Part shown: piece by piece, positions 49,277-54,707 of the stretch
How the letters are laid out: every line of letters begins with the position of its first letter
How positions within the stretch are numbered: the stretch's first letter is position 1
Assembly (NCBI GenBank): GCA_016844955.1
Contig: JAERTH010000044.1
Coordinates: 1 to 54,707, forward strand
DNA length: 54,707 bases
DNA from: Fidelibacterota bacterium
Lineage (GTDB): Bacteria; Fidelibacterota; UBA8477; JABMPR01
Reading direction: 5' to 3'
The notes under the pieces: generated by a model
Told to the model about the DNA's origin: nothing
The model's input: only the letters and a program-made list of their open reading frames with translations
Database searches by the model: none
Position numbers and translations under genes: made by a program

Positions 49277-50428
49277 TTAATTGGTCTGTAAATGACGTTT
49301 GTTAAAGCTCCAGAGGCCCAGCAGAAAATAGGCAACCGTGACGATCGCAAGTACCAGCAACTCACCCCAAACGTCCCCTAGAGCCATTCCCATAATACTG
49401 ATTTTATTGAGGGCGGAAATTGCAGCTGAGGGAGACATGAGGCTTTGCCAGCTCACGCCATAATTTCCCACATGAAACCAGGGTGAGGCTGATATGGGGA
49501 AAGCAGCTCCTGTAAAAAACATAAACAGAAAGAGTGGAAAATTACCAACGACCAAGACATCAGTTACTGAACGAGTCATGGCGGCCAGGATCAAACTAAA
49601 GGCAATCATACTTATACTGGTGAGAATGGCTATGAGAAAAAATGAACCCAGAGAACCTCGCATTTCAAAGCCCAGGGATGCGGCTGTGGCCAGCGTCAAC
49701 AGAATAGCCAGAATGCCCACTATCACTTGTGTAGCACCCACACCTATCAAAAACTGCCAGGCTTTCATTCCAGATAATTTTAATCTGAGAATCGTCCCCT
49801 GATCCACCTCAGTAATTATAGCAACGGTGGCTGAAAACATGAGCATTATGATGGAAAGGATAAGCATCCCCGGTATAAAGAGCTCAAATTCATCGACCTG
49901 ATCAGAATGCCCCAGTGCGGTTTCCTTCACAGAATAGAGGGGTGCTTTCTGAGAGATATCAGCGAGATAATTTTCCACCAACGCACCCAGCCATACAGCA
50001 GAAATCAGATAACCGGTACTGGTAAGATCACCCACAATTTCCACTTCGGCGGCAACAGGGTCGGGCCCCATAATTGATTGAGTGAATTCTGCTGGAAGCA
50101 CCAGTAGGGCCTCCGCTTTGCGTGTTTCAAGGTCATGAACGGCCCGCTCACGGGAAGGGGTTGATTTGATGTCAAGCGGGGCGTTCTCCATACTGACGAT
50201 GTGATCTTTCAATGCAGGAACAATAGAATCCCCGAGGGTTAGTTGTGTCCCACCCTGCTGCATACCCTGATCAAGGTTGAGTACCAGAATGTCATAATGA
50301 GGCTGGGAGGACTCGTTGATCAGAAAGTAAACAAATACAAAAAATGGAGCCATGAGTACCGTAAGAATCAAAATCCAGAAATTTCTGAGCTGCTCTTTGA
50401 TGCTTTTTGTGAAGATGGAGAAAATCAT
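49277..50428 (-). CDS. ABC-2 type transporter permease
   Basis: An integral membrane protein of 383 residues: one N-terminal helix (about 18-36), a periplasmic domain of about 150 residues, and five helices from about 192 to 375. This is the ABC2_membrane_3 layout of exporters for drugs or lipid-like compounds. Its ATPase partner is encoded upstream at 50627, separated by 198 bp that hold repeat-like fragments (TACAACGAAACATACG and CTTCGTACCTTTGTGG). The substrate is unknown. Confidence 0.9.
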   Translation of the reverse strand: MIFSIFTKSIKEQLRNFWILILTVLMAPFFVFVYFLINESSQPHYDILVLNLDQGMQQGGTQLTLGDSIVPALKDHIVSMENAPLDIKSTPSRERAVHDLETRKAEALLVLPAEFTQSIMGPDPVAAEVEIVGDLTSTGYLISAVWLGALVENYLADISQKAPLYSVKETALGHSDQVDEFELFIPGMLILSIIMLMFSATVAIITEVDQGTILRLKLSGMKAWQFLIGVGATQVIVGILAILLTLATAASLGFEMRGSLGSFFLIAILTSISMIAFSLILAAMTRSVTDVLVVGNFPLFLFMFFTGAAFPISASPWFHVGNYGVSWQSLMSPSAAISALNKISIMGMALGDVWGELLVLAIVTVAYFLLGLWSFNKRHLQTN

Positions 50429-50626
50429 TTAAAGGGATCTGCTTTTTTTACAACGAAACATACGAATTCAACGAAGATTTTCATTTGGTAACGGCCCGAG
50501 CTGGACTCAGTAAAAAGGAACCAAAAAAACACTCTGTAGTATTTTGTGTCTTCGTACCTTTGTGGTGATAATTGTTCCACAGAATGGTCGCATTCATTTT
50601 ATTCGTTCGTAATGACATGATTGCAA

Positions 50627-51574
50627 TCATTCTCTTAATGCCCGTCCAGTGAGGTGGATGAATACGTCCTCGAGGGTGGTTTTTCGAAGCTGGATATCAA
50701 GAATTTCAAGATCGACCGTTCCCACAGCATCTGTAACAAGGGACAATTTTTCCAGTGCCTGTGTAGATCTGATGGTCAGTTTATCGCCACTAAAATTGAT
50801 TCTCGCTGCGCTTAACTCAGGAGTGGATTCCAGTGACTGTTTTAATTGCCATGCCGCAGAATCTTCATTCTGAAACATTGATTCCAGATTATCTCTAAAT
50901 CGCATCTCCAGGAAATCACCTGTCCCAAGAGATTGTTTCAGGTCTTCCACACTACCGACTTCCAACAACTTGCCTTTATCGATAATAGCGATGCGATCCG
51001 CCAGTCGCTCTGCCTCATCCATATTGTGGGTGGTGAGTATCACTGTTTTTTTTCTGGCCAGGGATTGGATAAGATCCCGCACCAGAATGCGACTCTGGGG
51101 GTCAAGCCCTGCTTCTGGTTCATCCAGAATCAACACAGGAGGGTCATGCACCAACGCCAAAGCAATATTCAACCGTCGCTTCATACCCCCCGATAATTTG
51201 GAGGCCAGTGTATCCTTCTTCGAAGCCAGACCTAGAACGTCAAGAATTTCCAGGGATCTGCTTTTTGCGGCAATTCGGGACATTTTGTGCATCTGTCCCA
51301 TGAATATGAGTTGTTCCAGACAGGTGAGTCTGGGCCAAAAAATGTTCTCCTGGGTACAGACCCCCATGGCTTCTGAAAGGTTCTGCGTTGTATCCCAGGA
51401 AATATCCCCCCCATCCTTTTCCAGTAAACCACAGAGCATGCGGATGGTGGTTGTTTTTCCAGCGCCATTGGGACCCAGAAAGCCCAGAATTTCTCCCTGA
51501 TTTATCTCCAGGGACAGGTCATCCACGGCGATCAACTCACCAAAATTCTTCTTAAGATGGGATACAGTAATCAT
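50627..51574 (-). CDS. ABC transporter ATP-binding protein (ABC-2 exporter)
   Basis: Motifs are Walker A GPNGAGKTT, signature LSGGMKRRLNIALAL, Walker B VLILDEPEAGLDP and the H-loop TTHNMDEAERL. A C-terminal extension of about 80 residues with no recognised domain is common in this class (CcmA/NatA-like). I start at the ATG at 51574 (MITVSHLKKNFGEL), which is the family-like N-terminus; the frame extends upstream by 27 codons without support. It pairs with the ABC-2 permease downstream to form an exporter. Confidence 0.93.
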   Translation of the reverse strand: MITVSHLKKNFGELIAVDDLSLEINQGEILGFLGPNGAGKTTTIRMLCGLLEKDGGDISWDTTQNLSEAMGVCTQENIFWPRLTCLEQLIFMGQMHKMSRIAAKSRSLEILDVLGLASKKDTLASKLSGGMKRRLNIALALVHDPPVLILDEPEAGLDPQSRILVRDLIQSLARKKTVILTTHNMDEAERLADRIAIIDKGKLLEVGSVEDLKQSLGTGDFLEMRFRDNLESMFQNEDSAAWQLKQSLESTPELSAARINFSGDKLTIRSTQALEKLSLVTDAVGTVDLEILDIQLRKTTLEDVFIHLTGRALRE

Positions 51575-51657
51575 ATAAAACTCAGTGCTACAATATAGCA
51601 GGAATCCTAAGGGTAGTTCGATATGAAAAGCAGAACAACTAAAGAAGTGATACAAAT

Positions 51658-51689
51658 AAAAAACCCCGGGGTTGCAGCCGGGGTTTTTT
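51658..51689 (-). terminator. Strong rho-independent terminator of the Por-tail gene
   Basis: A 12-bp perfect stem AAAAAACCCCGG (51658-51669) / CCGGGGTTTTTT (51678-51689) with an 8-nt loop, ending in T-tracts on both strands. It begins 17 bp past the stop of the 51706 gene and could stop transcription in both directions. Confidence 0.92.
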
Positions 51690-51705
51690 GTAGAGAGAAC
51701 TTACC

Positions 51706-53844
51706 TTATCTCAAGTAGGTCATCTTTATTACTTCTGCATGAGTACCGGCCTGTAGACGAGCGAAATACACTCCCGTGCTGACCAGGGCTCCACTAGCAT
51801 TTTTACCATTCCATTTCACAGTATGCCAACCGGCTAACTGTTGTGTCTGAACCAGGGTTGCTACTTCCCGCCCAGTCACATCATAGATGACAATGGATAA
51901 ATCAGATGGATCCGGCAAGCCATAGCGAATGGTTGTGGTGGGGTTGAAGGGATTGGGGTAGTTCTGTTGTAGGATGAATCCTGTAGCTAATTCTGGTTCT
52001 TCAGTTGTGTCAAGCATCCATCCGCCTTCATGGAAAAGGTCGCTTATTCTCTCTTCTGAAAGAACCTGATTATAGAATCTAATGTCATCGATATATCCCC
52101 TAAAATACTGCTCGACATTATCTCGCTTCCCAAGCTTCCATGTTCGACCGGGCGTGTTCACCTGGGATCCTGTAAAAAGAACCGTTTCAACTGGGACTCC
52201 GTCAAAATAACCTATCATCTCTTTTGTGACATCGTTGATCGTAACAGCAATGTGATGCCAATTATCATCGGGTATCCAGGAATGTCGACCCTGAACACCA
52301 CCCAATGGCCATGTGTCATCAGTATCTACCATGCTAAAGGTAAAAACTGAGTCCGAAAGGTTGCTATTATTCATCCGGTTTGCTCCATCTGAGTATGAAT
52401 CCCTCATGATGAATTTTGTGTTGGTTGAATTCAGAGCTTTCCCCCAGCCCATGTAAGTGAAACTTGTACCTAGCTCTGTTGTAAGGCCTGTGGTGATATA
52501 TTGGTTACCATCCAGGTAATATGCAGAGTTCTGGTGTCCAAAACGGTCACTGGTTAAATCAGCATTGTGGTTTGTCCCATCATAACCATTGCCACTTTCA
52601 TCATTTGTATTACCATTGAATGGATAGTACGCAACCAAACCATCATCGACAATGTCTTGACCATTGACAACCACATTATCTAACCAGACATCCCCACTCA
52701 TATTATATGGCCAGCCTGTGGTGTACCCCGAAAAGCGCAATACCAATGTGGTCGGTATACCCGTCAACGTTATCTGGCTCAGTAATGAGCTCATGGAAAT
52801 GGAGTAACTCTGCATACCATCCAGAGTAATCTCATTCACATGAGTACTGGCTGTATTCCCATTATCTGGATACAGCTCAGAGGTGTACTCTGCATAGCTA
52901 ACCCAGCCCACTATTTCGTCAGAAGCATCTAAAAACCTGAACTGCACACCAGCTGTGGCATAAAATGTACTCTGATTGTCAGCATCCGAGGCTACAGCAA
53001 CATCCATATCAAAATTGAAGGTCATATCTTCACTATATGTAAACTCGTTCTCCAGAGTGATTTCAGTAAAATCTTCATGATGAAGATGGGCAACCAGGCT
53101 ACCATCAACACTGATTACCTCTGATAGGTTAACACCCTGCTGACGACCACCTACTGTCCACTGATCCAAATTTCCTGATTCAAAATCATCACTGAATGTT
53201 GCGGGCGGAGGTGGTGGTGGATCTCCATTGACAACCACATTATCTAACCAGACATCACCACTCATATTGTAAGGCCAGCCTGTGGTGTACCCCGAAAAGA
53301 CAAGCTCAAGTGTTTCGGGACTACCCGTCAAGGTTATCTGACTCAGCAATGAGCTCATGTTTACGGAGTAGCTCTGCATGCCGTCGGTGGTGATCTCATT
53401 GACGTGAGAGCTTGAGGTGTTCCCATTGTTTGGATATAACTCGGAGGTGTACTTCGCATAGCTAACCCAGCCCACAACTTCATCTGAAGCATCATAAAAG
53501 ATGAACCGAACTCCAGCCGTGGCATAAAAGGTACTCTGATTGTCAGCATCCGAGGCTACAGCAACATCCATATCAAAACTGAAGGTCATGTCATCGCTAT
53601 ATGTAAACTCGTTCTCCAGAGTGATTTCTGTAAAATCCTCATGATGAAGATGGGCAACCAGGCTACCATCAACACTGATGACCTCCGAAAGATTGACACC
53701 CTGCTGACGACCGCCTACGGTCCACTGATCCAAGTTTCCTGATTCAAAATCATCAACCAGAATTGACTGGCCCAATAAACCATTTACAATGACTAAAGAT
53801 GAAACTACAATTAGTTTGACAAAACCAAAACACCTGTACTTCAT
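51706..53844 (-). CDS. Secreted protein with duplicated N-terminal domain, LamG-like domain and Por (type IX) sorting tail
   Basis: Signal peptide (cleavage near NGLLGQ), then two copies of a domain of about 177 residues (31-207 and 219-395), each starting DDFESGNLDQWTVGGRQQGV and ending WLDNVVVNG. They are joined by a proline linker, DPPPPPPATFS. A LamG/concanavalin-like domain follows (about 400-610; GLVAYYPFNGNTNDESGNGY and DDIRFYNQVLSEERI). The C-terminal 85 residues are a Por-type sorting domain: QQNYPNPFNPTTTIRYGLP, IVIYDVTGREV and VSTGVYFARLQAG. No catalytic domain is seen; the beta-sandwich parts suggest carbohydrate or surface binding. AGGAGAG precedes the ATG. It should be exported by a type IX-like system. 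Confidence 0.93.
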   Translation of the reverse strand: MKYRCFGFVKLIVVSSLVIVNGLLGQSILVDDFESGNLDQWTVGGRQQGVNLSEVISVDGSLVAHLHHEDFTEITLENEFTYSDDMTFSFDMDVAVASDADNQSTFYATAGVRFIFYDASDEVVGWVSYAKYTSELYPNNGNTSSSHVNEITTDGMQSYSVNMSSLLSQITLTGSPETLELVFSGYTTGWPYNMSGDVWLDNVVVNGDPPPPPPATFSDDFESGNLDQWTVGGRQQGVNLSEVISVDGSLVAHLHHEDFTEITLENEFTYSEDMTFNFDMDVAVASDADNQSTFYATAGVQFRFLDASDEIVGWVSYAEYTSELYPDNGNTASTHVNEITLDGMQSYSISMSSLLSQITLTGIPTTLVLRFSGYTTGWPYNMSGDVWLDNVVVNGQDIVDDGLVAYYPFNGNTNDESGNGYDGTNHNADLTSDRFGHQNSAYYLDGNQYITTGLTTELGTSFTYMGWGKALNSTNTKFIMRDSYSDGANRMNNSNLSDSVFTFSMVDTDDTWPLGGVQGRHSWIPDDNWHHIAVTINDVTKEMIGYFDGVPVETVLFTGSQVNTPGRTWKLGKRDNVEQYFRGYIDDIRFYNQVLSEERISDLFHEGGWMLDTTEEPELATGFILQQNYPNPFNPTTTIRYGLPDPSDLSIVIYDVTGREVATLVQTQQLAGWHTVKWNGKNASGALVSTGVYFARLQAGTHAEVIKMTYLR
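52660..53754 (-). repeat. Tandem intragenic duplication with 564-bp period
   Basis: Copies at 53224-53754 and 52660-53190 encode the two N-terminal domains of the Por-tail protein. They are nearly identical at the DNA level, with a period of exactly 188 codons and most differences at single bases, which indicates recent duplication or ongoing gene conversion. Confidence 0.9.
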
Positions 53845-53957
53845 TGTTTGCTCTCCTCTTTGTGGGGTTCAAAGAGGAACTATTGGCACATTGAGCGAAT
53901 TCAAAATATTTACGGGAAAACGACTAAAACATTGGGGATGGCAAAAACTAAAGGAGC

Positions 53958-54707
53958 TTAATCTTGATTCCTATTCTCAAATTTCCAGGCATGTCCATTC
54001 CAATACTTGAGTTTACTAAAGTATTGATGAACTTCCTCGACAGAAAACAAGTCATACATCCCCGCCCCCCATTTTTCCCTGAATTTAGAGTAGTAACCAT
54101 CAGACAAGTCAAATCGAATCAAATCCAGATTCGATTTGAACATGTATAACAAGTGTTCTTGATCAGTAGTTTCAACCGTTGCCAAATATTCATCGTTGTC
54201 GATAGATCTAAATTCAACCACATGTGTTCTCATATGATCATCTGAAGTTCGATATTGCCCAAGTTCAGGAATAGCTGCATATGTTAACTGGTCTGGGGTT
54301 TCTTCATGTAAGTTTGAACACTTCAACTTGAATTCGGGGGAATAGCCTGAAATATTATCGATGGGAATTTTACCAATCACTGCAGTATTTAGAACATTAT
54401 TCGTTCCCCAAAAAACAATACTTTGAGGAGCACTATCCACCTCTTCAAAAAGAGTTATCCCATTTATTTGACCAGCATGCCAAAATTCGCTAATAGCATT
54501 TCCAGAATTATCAAATTTAACTATCCGATATGGAAAATATAGATAGTGGCTAAAGACAACGATTAAACCCTTTTCCCTGCCCTGCTTTAAATCATAGGGT
54601 AAAACAGCCCTAACGTGGAAATATTTATTTATGGATCGACCTTCACAGGTGAAATCCACATGATCATTAAATGACCACAAAATGGTGCCCTTATAATCAA
54701 AACAATA
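53958..54707 (-). CDS. Partial hypothetical protein, propeller-like repeat at the cut N-terminal side
   Basis: The frame stays open from the stop at 53958 to the right edge, so the start is outside the window. The first visible residues, YCFDYKGTILWSFN, resemble a blade of PQQ/WD-type beta-propellers. The following 240 residues (VDFTCEGRSINKYFHVRAV, LYFPYRIVKFDNSGNAISEF) contain further such strands, and the end is helical (EEVHQYFSKLKYWNGHAWKF). No family can be named. A TTG at 54680 could also serve as a start but there is no supporting Shine-Dalgarno. The gap to the Por-tail gene is 113 bp. Confidence 0.7.
   Translation of the reverse strand, partial: YCFDYKGTILWSFNDHVDFTCEGRSINKYFHVRAVLPYDLKQGREKGLIVVFSHYLYFPYRIVKFDNSGNAISEFWHAGQINGITLFEEVDSAPQSIVFWGTNNVLNTAVIGKIPIDNISGYSPEFKLKCSNLHEETPDQLTYAAIPELGQYRTSDDHMRTHVVEFRSIDNDEYLATVETTDQEHLLYMFKSNLDLIRFDLSDGYYSKFREKWGAGMYDLFSVEEVHQYFSKLKYWNGHAWKFENRNQD

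Overview
The window looks like a chromosomal segment of a Gram-negative bacterium of the FCB superphylum. The best guess is a Neomarinimicrobiota/Calditrichota-like lineage, but this is inferred from gene content, not from a marker-gene tree. Supporting signs are a secreted protein ending in a Por-type (type IX) sorting tail with the NYPNPFNPTTTI motif, a GldL/GldM-like gene pair next to outer-membrane beta-barrel genes, a CarboxypepD_reg-type surface protein, many lipoproteins, a fused CcoN-CcoO cbb3 oxidase, moderate GC content, and frequent GTG/TTG starts. Genes are densely packed with many 1-8 nt overlaps. No rRNA, tRNA, CRISPR array, phage or insertion sequence was seen.

Layout. (1) 1-4230: a partial unknown ORF at the left edge, a PIN-PhoH ATPase, an AraC/GyrI-like regulator bracketed by two copies of a GC-rich palindrome, and a minus-strand operon hypothetical-arsC-ogt. 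(2) 4408-7230: an operon Lrp regulator - homoserine dehydrogenase - methionine/cystathionine gamma-lyase-type PLP enzyme, closed by a terminator. (3) 7306-12015: a lipoprotein amidase, an ATP-grasp ligase, a membrane-anchored transglutaminase and a DUF1801 protein. (4) 12040-20084: a peptide ABC importer operon (binding lipoprotein, OppB, OppC, OppD, OppF, and a trailing SDR). OppD carries two in-frame hydrophobic inserts, and a decayed four-helix-bundle (IVP-type) gene lies between the binding protein and OppB. (5) 20300-27829: two small membrane proteins, an epimerase-like protein, an APC amino-acid permease, a lysine-6-dehydrogenase-like enzyme, a 7TM-PAS histidine kinase and a TPR lipoprotein. 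(6) 27942-36211: a complete high-affinity cbb3 oxidase locus led by a three-cysteine Rrf2 regulator: rrf2-ccoI-ccoS-ccoNO-ccoQ-ccoP-ccoG-fixH. (7) 36439-42060: the most unusual locus: a TonB-domain lipoprotein, a GldL-like two-TM protein, a GldM-like single-TM periplasmic protein, and two predicted beta-barrels. (8) 42210-54707: a PafA-like phosphatase, valS, a repeat-rich spacer, a DnaJ-TM protein, a CarboxypepD_reg protein, an ABC-2 exporter, a LamG/Por-tail secreted protein with a recent internal duplication, and a partial propeller-like gene at the right edge.

How it fits together. The cell appears to be a peptide- and amino-acid-consuming heterotroph that respires at low oxygen. Peptides enter through the Opp-like importer; amino acids are handled by the permease, lysine dehydrogenase and gamma-lyase/homoserine dehydrogenase genes; electrons go to the cbb3 oxidase, whose operon begins with a likely Fe-S-type regulator. 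The GldLM-like motor pair plus barrels in the same window as a Por-tail cargo suggests an energised envelope machine, possibly a divergent type IX secretion module or a separate trans-envelope motor. It is the best candidate here for an undescribed system. Several families of intergenic palindromes decorate gene boundaries.
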